A stretch of 64,000 nucleotides of DNA from Streptomyces durocortorensis (GTDB lineage Bacteria > Actinomycetota > Actinomycetes > Streptomycetales > Streptomycetaceae): contig NZ_CP134500.1 in the NCBI RefSeq assembly GCF_031760065.1, forward strand, positions 3,224,001-3,288,000, written 5' to 3'. How positions within the stretch are numbered: the stretch's first letter is position 1; every line of letters begins with the position of its first letter. The translations under genes were made by a program, and so were the position numbers. Below are positions 8,797 through 18,684 of this stretch, piece after piece. The notes under the pieces are model-generated. The model was given only the letters and a program-made list of their open reading frames with translations, was not told where the DNA came from and ran no database searches.

Positions 8797-8822
8797 CCCC
8801 GCTCCGGGGTACCGGAGCGGGG
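8797..8822 (+). terminator. Terminator after S9 peptidase
   Basis: Perfect 11-bp arms (8797-8807 and 8812-8822) with a GGTA loop, 30 bp past the peptidase stop codon and just before the SURF1 ribosome site. Confidence 0.75.
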
Positions 8823-8839
8823 AACCGTACCTTGGAGGG

Positions 8840-9781
8840 GTGTACCGGTTCCTGCTGACCCCGCGATGGTGGGGGATCAACCTCTTCGTCGTGCTGGCCA
8901 TCCCGTTCTGCGTGTTCATGGGCACCTGGCAGCTCGGCCGCTTCGAGGACCGTGTGCAGTCGCACGAGCAGGCGACGAAGCAGCCCGACCCGAGCACCCG
9001 GGCCGCCGAACCGCTGGACGAGCTGCTGCCGGTCGACAAGGTGACGTCCGGCCGCCCGGCCATCGCCACGGGGACGTACGCCGACCAGTTCCTGGTGCCG
9101 GGCCGTGAGCTGGACGACCGCCAGGGCTTCTACGTCCTGAACATGCTGCGTACGGACAGCGGCAAGGCCCTTCCGGTCGTACGGGGGTGGCTGCCCGGTT
9201 CCGCGAGCGGCGCCCGGGTGCCTGCAGCGCCGGAGGGCGAGGTCACGGTGACCGGCGACCTCCAGGCGTCCGAGAACATCAACAGCGACGGCGTCAACGC
9301 GCGGGGCGGGCTGCCCGAGGGCCAGCTCGGCATGATCAGCGCCGCGACCCTGGTGAACCTCGTCCCGTACGACGTGTATGACGCGTGGGTGACGCTTCCC
9401 GAGGCCGAGGCGGGCGGCGCGACCGGCACGGGCGGCGCGATGAAGCCGGTGCCCGCGGCGGCCCCGCAGGGCAGTGGCCTCGACCTCAAGGCCTTCCAGA
9501 ACCTGGGGTACACGGGCGAGTGGTTCGTCTTCGCCGGGTTCGTGCTCTTCATGTGGTTCCGGCTGGTCCGCCGCGAGGCCGAGGCCGTCCGCGACGTAGC
9601 GCTCGGCCTCGTCCCGGAGACGGAGGACGGGCCGGGTTCGGAAGGCGGCCCGGCGCCGGAGGACCCGTCGGCCGAGGAGGCCGTGAAGGCCGTGAAGGCC
9701 TCGTCGGTCCCGGGGCCCTCGGATTCCCTGGAGTCCCCGGAGGGCGCGGCCCCGAAGGCCCGGGAATCGTCGGAGGCCTAA
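8840..9781 (+). CDS. SURF1 family cytochrome oxidase assembly protein
   Basis: A 313-residue membrane protein starting YRFLLTPRWWGINLFV, the typical actinobacterial SURF1 N terminus, with a first membrane helix near residues 11-29 followed by the GTWQLGRFE motif. The central domain is extracytoplasmic (GRPAIATGTY, VVRGWLPG), and a second helix near 236-253 (FVFAGFVLFMWFRLVRR) returns to the cytoplasm. The last 60 residues form an acidic, Pro/Glu-rich tail. SURF1 helps insert heme a in cytochrome c oxidase. No oxidase genes are adjacent. The GTG start follows GGAGGG almost directly. Confidence 0.93.
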   Translation: MYRFLLTPRWWGINLFVVLAIPFCVFMGTWQLGRFEDRVQSHEQATKQPDPSTRAAEPLDELLPVDKVTSGRPAIATGTYADQFLVPGRELDDRQGFYVLNMLRTDSGKALPVVRGWLPGSASGARVPAAPEGEVTVTGDLQASENINSDGVNARGGLPEGQLGMISAATLVNLVPYDVYDAWVTLPEAEAGGATGTGGAMKPVPAAAPQGSGLDLKAFQNLGYTGEWFVFAGFVLFMWFRLVRREAEAVRDVALGLVPETEDGPGSEGGPAPEDPSAEEAVKAVKASSVPGPSDSLESPEGAAPKARESSEA

Positions 9782-9823
9782 GGGCTGTCCCGGGACGACC
9801 GCGAGGCCGTCTACGGCCCAGGC

Positions 9824-11101
9824 CTAGGACGTGGCGAGGAGGCCTGTGCGGTAGATCGTGCCGGAGCAGGCGTTGGGGATCTTCGTCTCCGCGGTGGGCG
9901 CGCCCGTCTCCGGGGTGTGCGTCACGGTGACGCTGCCCTCTGCCGTGCCCCCGCCGTCGTCCTCGCGCAGGGACTGGGTGTCCGTGCCGGACTGGCCGGA
10001 GCCCTCGCTCACGGACCCGCCCGCGCCGTCCGCCGACGGGGTGGGGCTCGGTGAGGGACCCACGGTCGGACAGGTGTCCGTCGGCACCCAGGCGAACTTC
10101 ACCTCGTACGCCATGGACGGCTTCAGCCGCACCGTGCCCGGCTCCTTCGAGGGGTCGGGCAGGCCGGGGGCCGCGTCGCCCGCCGCGTGCTGGATCACGT
10201 CGATCTTGAGCGGGTCCGCCGCGCCGAGGGCGGTGAAGCCGACGGTGCCGTTGCTGCTGACCGCGCATTCCGAGCGGGACATGTTGGCGATCTTGAAGCT
10301 GCCGTAGACCGTGCCGTCGGCGTCCGGCGCGTCGGTCCCCGCCGAGGCGACGCCGAGCTGACCCGGGTCGCAGACGGGCAGGGCCGCGAGCCCGGTGCGC
10401 GGGGAGCCGGGCACCTCGCCGCCGGTCGCGGTGGCGTCCGGATCGCTGCCCAGGCCCGGGGAGGGGCTCCGGGGCGGGTCGGGCTCGCCGACACCGCCCT
10501 CGCTCTGGCGCTCCGTGGGCGCCACTGCGACATCGCCGCGCTCCGCGGGGCCCGTATCGGCCCCGTTGCCGCCCTGGGCCTGCTCGCCGTGTCCGGCGAT
10601 GGCGGGGGCGGCGGTGGACGAGCTGTCGGAGGCGGCGACGTGGACGAAGGCGGGGACGGCGGTGCCGATCAGCAGGGCCGCCGCGGCCGCTCCGACGACG
10701 GCCTGCCGCCGCTTGGCCCGGCGCGCGGGGACGGCTCGGTGCAGACGGTCGAGGGTCCCCTCGGAGGGTTCGAGCTGCCCCACTGCCCCCTGGAGCAGCC
10801 GACGCAGGGCGACCTCGTCCAGCTCCTCCGGCTCGGCGCGCTCGTCCCGAGCGGATGCGCCGCGTCGCCCGGCGAAGAGTTCGGCCACTGAGCCCGGGCC
10901 GCTCCCGCCGCCGGCGCGCTCCTCGGCCGACCGCGTGGCCGGAGCCGGTTCCGGAAGCTCGCTCTGCTCGGGCTCCGCGCTCGCGGCGTGCGGGCGCTCC
11001 GGATCGTTGTGCGGAGTCGTCTCCGGCCCGTCGTTCACCATTCCGTTTCCCGTCGGGTCATTCTCGTGCCTGCGCTCGGGCCGGAAGTCGGGCCGGCTCA
11101 T
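9824..11101 (-). CDS. Single-pass membrane protein, likely partner of the ECF sigma factor
   Basis: A 425-residue protein: an acidic, Pro-rich cytoplasmic N-terminal half, one membrane helix (about 133-155), a low-complexity Gly/Ser/Pro linker, and an extracytoplasmic domain from about 250 onward with paired cysteines and a CDPGQLGV start, resembling DUF4232-like domains. It overlaps the sigma gene by 4 bp (ATGA), so the two are translationally coupled. That context suggests an anti-sigma or sensory role. A standard anti-sigma zinc motif (HxxxCxxC) is absent from the N-terminal half, so this is inference from position and topology. Confidence 0.8.
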   Translation of the reverse strand: MSRPDFRPERRHENDPTGNGMVNDGPETTPHNDPERPHAASAEPEQSELPEPAPATRSAEERAGGGSGPGSVAELFAGRRGASARDERAEPEELDEVALRRLLQGAVGQLEPSEGTLDRLHRAVPARRAKRRQAVVGAAAAALLIGTAVPAFVHVAASDSSSTAAPAIAGHGEQAQGGNGADTGPAERGDVAVAPTERQSEGGVGEPDPPRSPSPGLGSDPDATATGGEVPGSPRTGLAALPVCDPGQLGVASAGTDAPDADGTVYGSFKIANMSRSECAVSSNGTVGFTALGAADPLKIDVIQHAAGDAAPGLPDPSKEPGTVRLKPSMAYEVKFAWVPTDTCPTVGPSPSPTPSADGAGGSVSEGSGQSGTDTQSLREDDGGGTAEGSVTVTHTPETGAPTAETKIPNACSGTIYRTGLLATS

Positions 11102-11760
11102 GTCTGGGCCTCCATCACGACGCGCAGCGCCGCGATGCCCCGGGAACCGTACGCCTTGACCGACCCCAGTGAGATGCCCAGCGTCTCGGCGACCTGGGCC
11201 TCCGTCATGTCCGCGAAGTAGCGCAGCACGAGCACCTCGCGCTGGCGCCGCTGGAGCCCTTTCATGGCCTTGATCAGCGCGTCCCGCTCCAACTGGTCGT
11301 ACGCGCCCTCCTCCGCGCTCGCCATGTCCGGCATCGGCTTGGAGAGCAGCTTCAGCCCGAGGATGCGGCGGCGCAGCGCGGAGCGCGAGAGGTTGACGAC
11401 GGTCTGGCGGAGGTAGGCCAGGGTCTTCTCGGGCTCACGGACCCGGTTGCGAGCGGAGTGCACGCGGATGAACGCCTCCTGCACCACGTCCTCGCAGGAC
11501 GCGGTGTCGTCCAGCAGGAGGGCGGCGAGGCCGAGCAGGGAGCGGTAGTGGGCGCGGTAGGTCTCGGTGAGATGGTCGACCGTGGTTCCAGCTGCCACCG
11601 TCTCGTCAGCACCCACGCGCTGCGCGGGCAGTTGGGCCGGTCGCGCGGCGGGCATGGGCGCGATCACCGGCATACCGCCGGGCGCGCGGGGCCGCCGGAG
11701 CGGACGCACGGACGCGCCTCGCAACGGGCCCACCACTGTGATGTCGAGAACCTCTGCCAC
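11098..11760 (-). CDS. ECF/SigE-type RNA polymerase sigma factor
   Basis: A 220-residue sigma-70 family factor. Region 2 is seen as YRAHYRSLLGLAALLL then CEDVVQEAFIRVH (about residues 67-100), with LAYLRQTVVNLSRSALRRR completing it. Region 4 runs from about 165: LQRRQREVLVLRYFADMTEAQVAETLGIS, with recognition helix SLGSVKAYGSRGIAAL. It belongs to the SigE-like ECF group common in Streptomyces. The first 60 residues are a nonconserved, Pro/Arg-rich leader, so translation may begin downstream of GTG 11760. It is coupled to the membrane protein that follows it. Confidence 0.92.
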   Translation of the reverse strand: MAEVLDITVVGPLRGASVRPLRRPRAPGGMPVIAPMPAARPAQLPAQRVGADETVAAGTTVDHLTETYRAHYRSLLGLAALLLDDTASCEDVVQEAFIRVHSARNRVREPEKTLAYLRQTVVNLSRSALRRRILGLKLLSKPMPDMASAEEGAYDQLERDALIKAMKGLQRRQREVLVLRYFADMTEAQVAETLGISLGSVKAYGSRGIAALRVVMEAQT

Positions 11761-12032
11761 GCCTGTTGGACACGCTGCCCCCCGTCAGGGTTGTACGCGG
11801 ACCGCGCCACGTTCAGCTCTGTGCGACATGCCCTCATACGTACCCGCTCTTCCCCAAATGCCCCGTAATAGCGTCCGGCCACGCAAGAAGTGACGACTTA
11901 GACGCCGCCCAGCCGACATGCGGTTGCAGAGGGCCGGGAGATCATCGTCGGATATGACAACGCCCCAGCTCAAGAGGTTCAGACCAGCAAATTGCTCATA
12001 GAGCGTTCACAGATCCTACAAAACAGGTTCGA

Positions 12033-13106
12033 TCATCCTCGGGGAAATTCAGCAGCCACGGATTCAGCGATCTGCGCCACATTCAAAGCGGCACCTTTTC
12101 GGAGATTGTCTCCGCAAAGGAACATTTCCAGGGCGTGCGGATCGTCCATCGAGCGCCGGACCCGGCCCACCCAGGTGGGGTCGGTGCCCACCACATCGGA
12201 CGGGGTCGGGAAATCCCCGGAGGCCGGGCTGTCGAACAGCACCACGCCGGGTGCGGTAGCGAGGATCTCGTGGGCCCGGTCGACGGCCACCTCGTTCTCG
12301 AAGCGGGCGTGGACGGACATCGAGTGGGTCGCGACGACGGGAACGTACACGCAGGTAGCGGTGGTCTTCAGATCGGGCAGCCCCAGGACCTTGCGGCACT
12401 CCTGGCGGATGGCGATCTCCTCGGAGGACCAGCCGTCCCCGGCATCCGTACCGGCCCACGGCACGACGTTCAGCGCGACGGGGGCGGCGAACGGGCTCCC
12501 GGCCGCACCCTCCCGGTCCCCCAGGGCGCGGCGTACGTCGCCGGGCTGGGTGCCCAGCTCCGTACCGGCCACCAAGGAGAGCTGTTCGCGCAGGGCGGCG
12601 ACGCCGTCCCGGCCCGCGCCGCTGACCGCCTGGTAGGAGGAGACGATCAGCTCGCGCAGTCCGAACTCGGCGTGCAGCGCGCCGACCGCGACGATCAGCG
12701 ACAGGGTGGTGCAGTTCGGGGACGCGACGATGCCGCGCGGCCGGAGCCGGGCGGCATGGGCGTTGACCTCCGGGACGACCAGCGGCACATCGTCGTCGAG
12801 CCGGAAGGCCGCCGAGTCGTCGACGACGACGGCTCCCTTGGCGGCGGCGATCGGGGCCCAGCGGGCGGACACCTCGTCCGGCACCAGGAAGAGGGCCACG
12901 TCGATGCCCTCGAACACGTCCTCGGCGAGCGCGAGCACCTCGCTCTCCTCGCCGCGCACGACCAGCTTGCGGCCGGCCGAGCGCGGCGAGGCGACGAGTC
13001 TGACCTCGCCCCAGACATCCGCGTGCTGCGAGAGAATCCGGAGCATGACACCGCCGATCGCCCCGGTCGCACCGACGACCGCGAGCGAAGGGCGGTGCTC
13101 GGTCAT
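12033..13106 (-). CDS. asd: Aspartate-semialdehyde dehydrogenase
   Basis: A 357-residue enzyme that makes aspartate semialdehyde from aspartyl phosphate with NADPH, the branch point toward lysine/diaminopimelate, threonine and methionine. The N-terminal [15 protein letters not shown] binds NADP. The catalytic Cys132 lies in SPNCTTLS, and the substrate-binding [13 protein letters not shown] segment follows. The start overlaps the lysC stop by 4 bp, so aspartate kinase and this dehydrogenase are co-translated in pathway order. About 270 bp of unusually AT-rich spacer follows the gene. Confidence 0.97.
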   Translation of the reverse strand: MTEHRPSLAVVGATGAIGGVMLRILSQHADVWGEVRLVASPRSAGRKLVVRGEESEVLALAEDVFEGIDVALFLVPDEVSARWAPIAAAKGAVVVDDSAAFRLDDDVPLVVPEVNAHAARLRPRGIVASPNCTTLSLIVAVGALHAEFGLRELIVSSYQAVSGAGRDGVAALREQLSLVAGTELGTQPGDVRRALGDREGAAGSPFAAPVALNVVPWAGTDAGDGWSSEEIAIRQECRKVLGLPDLKTTATCVYVPVVATHSMSVHARFENEVAVDRAHEILATAPGVVLFDSPASGDFPTPSDVVGTDPTWVGRVRRSMDDPHALEMFLCGDNLRKGAALNVAQIAESVAAEFPRG

Positions 13107-14374
13107 CGGCCGGTGCCTCCGTAGACGACGGCCTCGTCGGAGTCGCTGTCGAGCCCGAAGGCGGTGTGCACGGCGCGCACGGCCTCGTTGACGTCGTCGG
13201 CGCGGGTGACCACCGAGATACGGATCTCGGAGGTCGAGATCAGCTCGATGTTGACGCCCGCGTCGGACAGCGCCTCGAAGAAGCCCGCCGTGACACCCGG
13301 GTTGGTCTTCATGCCCGCGCCGACGAGGGAGATCTTGGCGATCTGGTCGTCGTAGCGGAGCGAGTCGAAGCCGATGGCGGCCTTGGTCCGCTCCAGGGCG
13401 TCGATGGCCTTGCGGCCCTCGGCCTTGGGCAGGGTGAAGGAGATGTCCGTCAGGCCGGTCGACGCGGCGGAGACGTTCTGCACCACCATGTCGATGTTGA
13501 CCTCGGCGTCCGCGATGGCGCGGAAGATCGCGGCCGCCTCGCCCGGCTTGTCCGGGACGCCGACGACGGTGACCTTGGCCTCCGAGACGTCATGGGCGAC
13601 TCCGGAGATGATCGCGTGCTCCACCTTCTGGTCCCCTTGCGGCTCGTTGCTGACCCAGGTTCCGCGCAGTCCGGAGAAGGACGAGCGGACGTGGATCGGG
13701 ATGTTGTAACGGCGTGCGTACTCGACGCAGCGGTGCAGCAGCACCTTGGAGCCGGACGCGGCCAGCTCCAGCATGTCCTCGAAGGAGATCCAGTCGATCT
13801 TCTTCGCCTTCTTCACGACCCGGGGGTCCGCGGTGAAGACGCCGTCGACGTCGGTGTAGATCTCACAGACCTCGGCGTCCAGCGCGGCGGCCAGCGCGAC
13901 GGCGGTCGTGTCCGACCCGCCGCGGCCGAGGGTGGTGATGTTCTTGCCCTCCTGGCTCACGCCCTGGAACCCGGCGACGATGGCGATGTTGCCCTCGTCG
14001 ATCGAGGTCCGGATGCGGCCCGGCGTGACGTCGATGATGCGCGCTTTGTTGTGGACCGAGTCGGTGATGACACCGGCCTGGCTGCCCGTGAACGACTGGG
14101 CCTCGTGGCCCAGGTTTTTGATCGCCATCGCCAGCAGGGCCATGGAGATCCGCTCACCGGCGGTCAGCAGCATGTCGAATTCACGGCCGGTAGGCATCGG
14201 AGACACCTGCTCGGCGAGGTCTATCAACTCGTCCGTCGTGTCGCCCATCGCGGACACCACGACAACCACCTGGTTGCCGTTCCTCTTGGCGTCGACGACT
14301 CGCTTGGCGACCCGCTTGATGCCCTCGGCATCGGCTACGGAGGAGCCTCCGTACTTCTGCACGACAAGGCCCAC
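13103..14374 (-). CDS. lysC: Aspartate kinase (alpha subunit frame)
   Basis: A 423-residue enzyme that phosphorylates aspartate, the first step of the aspartate amino-acid family. The N-terminal [17 protein letters not shown] and the [19 protein letters not shown] segment form the kinase core. Two ACT domains occupy the last 170 residues ([18 protein letters not shown] and [18 protein letters not shown]), where lysine and threonine act as feedback regulators in related enzymes. GTG 14374 was chosen over ATG 14395 because GAGGAG sits 5 nt before it. An internal start for a beta subunit lies at 13624. Confidence 0.97.
   Translation of the reverse strand: MGLVVQKYGGSSVADAEGIKRVAKRVVDAKRNGNQVVVVVSAMGDTTDELIDLAEQVSPMPTGREFDMLLTAGERISMALLAMAIKNLGHEAQSFTGSQAGVITDSVHNKARIIDVTPGRIRTSIDEGNIAIVAGFQGVSQEGKNITTLGRGGSDTTAVALAAALDAEVCEIYTDVDGVFTADPRVVKKAKKIDWISFEDMLELAASGSKVLLHRCVEYARRYNIPIHVRSSFSGLRGTWVSNEPQGDQKVEHAIISGVAHDVSEAKVTVVGVPDKPGEAAAIFRAIADAEVNIDMVVQNVSAASTGLTDISFTLPKAEGRKAIDALERTKAAIGFDSLRYDDQIAKISLVGAGMKTNPGVTAGFFEALSDAGVNIELISTSEIRISVVTRADDVNEAVRAVHTAFGLDSDSDEAVVYGGTGR
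13622..13638 (-). promoter_or_regulatory. Internal ribosome site and start for aspartokinase beta subunit
   Basis: Within lysC, an AAGGGG Shine-Dalgarno-like run (13633-13638) precedes an in-frame GTG (13624-13622) by 8 nt. This is codon 251, exactly where the Corynebacterium glutamicum beta subunit begins (about Met250). Use would give a 173-residue regulatory protein made of the two ACT domains (13103-13624), as in alpha2beta2 aspartokinases. Confidence 0.7.
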
Positions 14375-14596
14375 GTGCGCTCCTCGCTCAGTCATTACTG
14401 CGGTCGGCTCAGTTTAACGAGCAGCCCGGAATCGACCCGTCCATACCAGATGATGAGATGTCCCGCTCATCACCCGGTACGGCGTGTCGTTCCGAACCGC
14501 TCGTAGGGGGCTGTTGCCCCGTAGGCCCCGGAGCACTCCCGTTTGTGTCCCAGCCCACACCTTCCGCACGGAAAGCGCGAGCCGGGACACTTACCG

Positions 14597-16714
14597 CTAC
14601 GGCAACTGCTGGATCTCCGTCTCGGACAGCACACCCGCGTAGGCGTACACGCTGTCCACCACGCCACGCAGCTGCTCGCCCCACCCGTCGGCCGTGCGGC
14701 CCCGGCCGAGCTGGAGCCCGCCCGTGCTCTTCCAGGCGGCGTCGAAGTCCGCCGTGCCGCCCTCCGCGTACTTCACCCCGTCGAGGTAGAACGACACCTG
14801 CTTCGCGGAGGCGTCATGGACCACGGTCACCCGGTGGCCCGCCCCCATGCCGCCGTCGGGCCACTCGATCCGGCTGAGCACGGTCTCCGGCGCACCCGGC
14901 TCGTCGGCGTGCGACATCACCAGGTCCCAGCTGGAGTTCTCCGGGTCGAAGCGCACCTTGAAGGCGTCGCCGTGCTCGCCGCCCTGGGAGATCGCCGTCA
15001 TCGGCGCCGCCGGGTCGTCGTCGGCGAGCCGGACGCGGGCGCTGACGGTGAAGCTCCCCGTGGTGTCGACGACGGGCGCGTCCGTGGCGGCGTGGCCCGA
15101 GACGCCGTCGAGGCGGAGGTGACCGTCCCCCTCCAGCGGCCAGTCCTGGGAGCACTCCAGGTCCAGCGGGTCGCACGGCTCGTCGAGGCGGAAGACCGAG
15201 GCCCCGGCGCCCAGCTTCAGTGGTGCTCCCCCGCCCGTCTCCGGGGCGAGGCCGTCCGGCGCGGTGTCGAGCGCCCAGTGGCCGAGCTGCCGCGCGGCAC
15301 GGGTGGCGAGGGCCGTCAGCTCGTCCGGCACGACGATCCGGTCGTACGCCCGTACGTCACCGATCTCGCCCTGCCAGCGGTCCCGGTAGCCCCGCGCCCC
15401 GCGCGCCCGGCCGATCTGGAAGTCGCCCTCGCCCGCCACGGGGACGGCGGCCGTCTCCTCGCCTACCGCGCGGCCGTTCACGTACAGCCGGGCCGTGCCG
15501 GTCTCCGCGTCGTACTGGCCGAGCACATGGGCCCAGCCGCCGGTCTCGGGCAGCCCGCCCGTGACCTTCGCGCCGCCGACGGAGAACGACCAGGCGGGCC
15601 CGGAGCCCGCCTGGGTCAGGCCCAGCGTGAAGGCGCGTGCCGTGCCCGCGTCCTGCGAGAGGACCGTACGGGCGCCGTCCACGCGCTCCGGACGCACCCA
15701 GCCGCCCACCGCGAAGTCCTTCGCGGTGTCGACGACGACCGGGGCGCCCGGGGTCAGGAAGCCGTGGCCCGATCCGTCGAGCGAGGCGGTGGAGGTGAGC
15801 GGGGTGCCGGAGGGCGCGGGCGCGCCGAACGTGACGCCCTTGCCCGCCCGGGCCGGGGTGCCGGTCTCCGCGGCGGCCGAGCGGGAGCCCGCCGCGTCGG
15901 CGAGCTTCCACTGCGCCACCGGGGCGGGCCCCGCGCCGATCAGGAACGTGTGGTCGGTGCGCGGACCACGGTTGCCCGCCCGGTCCTGCGCCTGCACGGA
16001 GAGGGTCTGCCGGCCGGTCCGCTCCGGCAGGAAACGGATCTCGGCCGATCCGTCTGGCCCGGCCTCGACGGTCTTCTGCGGCCCGCCGATGAAGGAGTAG
16101 GCGTAGGAGACGACGTCCTCGGCCTGCGCCGTGACATGGAAGGTCCCCCGGACACCGACACCGGGCCGCCAGACGTCGTCGTCCGGGTAGTCGGCGGAGG
16201 TGACGGCCGGGGCGTCGGGCAGGGTGCGGTCGTAGACGAACTCGCAGGGCGCGCCCGCCCCTTCGCTGCTCCAGGCCGATGCCCCGTCGTCGTTGGCGGC
16301 GCGCACCCGCCAGGACACGACGGTGCCGTCGGGAACGGTGCTCGGCAGCTGCCAGCTGAACGGGGCGGTGTCGCCCTTCATTGCGGTGGTCAGGGTCACC
16401 CGCTCCTCGGCGCCGCCCTCGCCCTGCCACCACGCCTCGAACTCGCCCCGGACCCGGCCCACTTCACCGGACTGGCCGCCGCCGGGGCCGTACAACCGGG
16501 CCGTCACCTGCGGAACGTTCATCACGTACGGACGGTCCTCGCCGGAGACGCACGCCGCGCCGCCCGTCTTCAGATCGGCGACCAGCGGCTGCTTCGGCGG
16601 GAGCCCGCCCACTGCCGCCAGTACGGTGCCCGGCGTCGCCAGCACCGTCCCGGCGGCGATCACCACCGCGGTGGCCGCCCGTCTCGCTCGTCCATGTCCG
16701 GTACGTCCCGTCAT
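14597..16714 (-). CDS. Secreted LamG-domain (concanavalin-like) protein
   Basis: A 705-residue exported protein. A signal peptide (RRAATAVVIAAGTVLATPG...) covers about residues 11-33. The middle resembles Ig/Fn-like modules (TLPDAPAVTSADYPDDD, SYAYSFIGGPQKTVEAG). Two LamG-like jelly-roll domains follow, at about 300-480 (with FAVGGWVRPERVDGARTVLSQ) and about 520-700 (with GSFTVSARVRLADDD and VSFYLDGVKYAEGG). These domains usually bind carbohydrate. No catalytic domain is recognised. GGAGGGGAAC precedes ATG 16714. It sits between lysC and the recR cluster as its own unit. Confidence 0.9.
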   Translation of the reverse strand: MTGRTGHGRARRAATAVVIAAGTVLATPGTVLAAVGGLPPKQPLVADLKTGGAACVSGEDRPYVMNVPQVTARLYGPGGGQSGEVGRVRGEFEAWWQGEGGAEERVTLTTAMKGDTAPFSWQLPSTVPDGTVVSWRVRAANDDGASAWSSEGAGAPCEFVYDRTLPDAPAVTSADYPDDDVWRPGVGVRGTFHVTAQAEDVVSYAYSFIGGPQKTVEAGPDGSAEIRFLPERTGRQTLSVQAQDRAGNRGPRTDHTFLIGAGPAPVAQWKLADAAGSRSAAAETGTPARAGKGVTFGAPAPSGTPLTSTASLDGSGHGFLTPGAPVVVDTAKDFAVGGWVRPERVDGARTVLSQDAGTARAFTLGLTQAGSGPAWSFSVGGAKVTGGLPETGGWAHVLGQYDAETGTARLYVNGRAVGEETAAVPVAGEGDFQIGRARGARGYRDRWQGEIGDVRAYDRIVVPDELTALATRAARQLGHWALDTAPDGLAPETGGGAPLKLGAGASVFRLDEPCDPLDLECSQDWPLEGDGHLRLDGVSGHAATDAPVVDTTGSFTVSARVRLADDDPAAPMTAISQGGEHGDAFKVRFDPENSSWDLVMSHADEPGAPETVLSRIEWPDGGMGAGHRVTVVHDASAKQVSFYLDGVKYAEGGTADFDAAWKSTGGLQLGRGRTADGWGEQLRGVVDSVYAYAGVLSETEIQQLP

Positions 16715-16893
16715 GCGCGTTCCCCTCCCCTGTTCAGCCCTCGAAGATCAGTGATCAAGGGCTGGGGGAGATTAACAATCAGGTCCGTCGGCCCGCCATG
16801 AATATCGGGCCGGTGCGCGGGAGAACGGGCAGCTCAGTCCACGGAGACGGGCTCCGCGTCGACGGCCGGGAGGTCGACGGCCGGGAGCAGGGG

Positions 16894-17553
16894 CTACTTC
16901 ACCGGCCGCAGCCCCAGAGGCCCCGCGATCTCCTCCAGCATCACGCGGCCCGCCTCCTCGGCGAGGTCCTCCTCGCCCGGGTCCTGGTCGGTGTCCAGGC
17001 CGTCCAGTTCCTCCAGGGGCTGGCCCAGGCGGATGTGGGCGACCAGGGACTGGAGGGCGCGCAGCGTGGCGGAGGCGGTGGAGCCCCAGTTGGAGAAGTA
17101 CGAGAACTGCCACCACCACAGCGCCTCGGCCGTGCGGTCGGCCTCGTAGTGGGCCAGGCCGTGGCCGAGGTCGGTGACCAGGTCGGCGAGGTCGTCGGAG
17201 ATGCGGTGCGGGACGGGGGCCTTGCGGGGCTCGTACGGGTCGAAGACCTCGGAGTAGACGTCGATCGGCTCCAGGAGCGCCGCGAACCGCTCGCGCAGGC
17301 CGTCCGCGTCCGGCTCCGCGCCGAGGTCCGGTTCGTAGCGCTCGTCGGGCAGGACGTCCTCGTACGCACCGAGGCGGCCGCCCGCGAGCAGGAGCTGCGA
17401 GACCTGGAGGAGAAGCACCGGAACGGCTTCCTCCGGCTCCTCGACCCTGGACACCTCGGTGACCGCGACGATGAACGTCTTGATCTGGTCCGCGATCTGG
17501 ACGGCGAAGTCGCCCGGGTCCTGCGTGACGGAGTTCAGCGTGGCGTCAGACAT
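16894..17553 (-). CDS. DUF5063 domain-containing protein
   Basis: A 219-residue acidic protein of the actinobacterial DUF5063 family: LNSVTQDPGDFAVQIADQI at the N terminus, DVLPDERYEPDL in the middle, and the conserved LWWWQFSYFSNWGSTASATLRALQ block near 145-165. The function is unknown. It lies just downstream of recR in the same direction, 92 bp away, an arrangement I recall as common in Streptomyces. GGGAGG precedes ATG 17553 by 8 nt. Confidence 0.85.
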   Translation of the reverse strand: MSDATLNSVTQDPGDFAVQIADQIKTFIVAVTEVSRVEEPEEAVPVLLLQVSQLLLAGGRLGAYEDVLPDERYEPDLGAEPDADGLRERFAALLEPIDVYSEVFDPYEPRKAPVPHRISDDLADLVTDLGHGLAHYEADRTAEALWWWQFSYFSNWGSTASATLRALQSLVAHIRLGQPLEELDGLDTDQDPGEEDLAEEAGRVMLEEIAGPLGLRPVK

Positions 17554-17645
17554 CGAGGGGACCTCCCGTGGGCGCGGTCACAGACGGTGAAGCGGACGAC
17601 AGTGCGTAAGTGCGGGGCCGGGATCGGGGGCGTACCGCCGCGGGG

Positions 17646-18245
17646 TCAGACATCCAGCAGCCGCCTCCCCTCGAACGCGCGGCCCAGAGTGACCTCGTCG
17701 GCGTACTCCAGATCGCCGCCGACCGGCAGACCGCTGGCCAGCCGGGTCACCTTCAGGCCCATCGGCTTGACCATCCGCGCCAGATACGTCGCGGTGGCCT
17801 CGCCCTCCAGGTTGGGGTCGGTCGCGAGGATCAGCTCCGTGATGGAGCCGTCCGCGAGCCGGGCCAGCAGCTCACGGATGCGCAGATCGTCCGGGCCCAC
17901 TCCCTCGATGGGGCTGATCGCCCCGCCCAGAACGTGGTAGCGACCCCGGAACTCACGCGTCCGCTCGATCGCCACGACATCCTTGGGCTCCTCGACGACG
18001 CAGATGACGCTCACGTCGCGGCGCGGATCCCGGCAGATCCCGCACTGCTCCTGCTGCGCGACATTGCCGCACACGGCGCAGAACCGGACCTTGTCCTTGA
18101 CCTCCAGGAGGGCGTGGGCGAGCCGGCGTACGTCCGTGGGCTCGGCCTGAAGGACGTGAAAGGCGATCCGCTGCGCGCTCTTGGGACCGACGCCGGGCAG
18201 CCTGCCCAGTTCGTCGATGAGGTCCTGAACAACGCCTTCGTACAA
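17646..18245 (-). CDS. recR: Recombination mediator protein RecR
   Basis: A 199-residue protein, the canonical RecR length. It has the N-terminal helix-hairpin-helix [20 protein letters not shown], a four-cysteine zinc finger ([16 protein letters not shown]), and a Toprim domain beginning [14 protein letters not shown], with the acidic [18 protein letters not shown] motif. RecR works with RecO/RecF to load RecA on gaps. The TTG start at 18245 was chosen because it gives the conserved [13 protein letters not shown] terminus and follows AAAGG. It lies 94 bp after ybaB, its usual partner; dnaX is not adjacent. Confidence 0.96.
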   Translation of the reverse strand: MYEGVVQDLIDELGRLPGVGPKSAQRIAFHVLQAEPTDVRRLAHALLEVKDKVRFCAVCGNVAQQEQCGICRDPRRDVSVICVVEEPKDVVAIERTREFRGRYHVLGGAISPIEGVGPDDLRIRELLARLADGSITELILATDPNLEGEATATYLARMVKPMGLKVTRLASGLPVGGDLEYADEVTLGRAFEGRRLLDV

Positions 18246-18339
18246 CGGAACGCCTTTCTTCGCTTCCTGCTCCGTACCGTAGTGGGTACGGGTCGGTACC
18301 AGTAGGGCCCGGACCCCTGGGAGTCCGGTCAGAACGGCG

Positions 18340-18684
18340 TCAGAACGGCAGGCCGGGGATGCCGCCACCGCCGCCCAGGCCCTGCGCCAGCGGGCCGAGC
18401 TTCTCCTGCTGCAACGCCTGCGCGTTCTCGTTGGCCGCCTGGACGGCCGCGACGACGAGATCGGCGAGCGTCTCCGTGTCCTCCGGGTCCACCGCCTTCG
18501 GGTCGATCACCAGGGCGCGCAGTTCGCCGGAGCCGGTCACGGTGGCCTTCACGAGGCCGCCGCCCGCCTGTCCTTCGACCTCGGTCCTGGCCAGTTCCTC
18601 CTGGGCCGCGGCGAGATCCTGCTGCATCTTCTGGGCCTGCTGGAGCAACTGCTGCATATTGGGCTGGCCACCACCGGGAATCAC
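18340..18684 (-). CDS. YbaB/EbfC family nucleoid-associated protein
   Basis: A 114-residue DNA-binding dimer of the YbaB/EbfC family: the [19 protein letters not shown] start, a long N-terminal helix, the [18 protein letters not shown] strands, and a Gly-rich tail ending GGGIPGLPF. The family binds DNA with little sequence preference and is encoded next to recR in most bacteria, as here. GTG 18684 was chosen because AGGAG lies 5 nt upstream; the ATG at 18699 has no such site. Confidence 0.95.
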   Translation of the reverse strand: MIPGGGQPNMQQLLQQAQKMQQDLAAAQEELARTEVEGQAGGGLVKATVTGSGELRALVIDPKAVDPEDTETLADLVVAAVQAANENAQALQQEKLGPLAQGLGGGGGIPGLPF

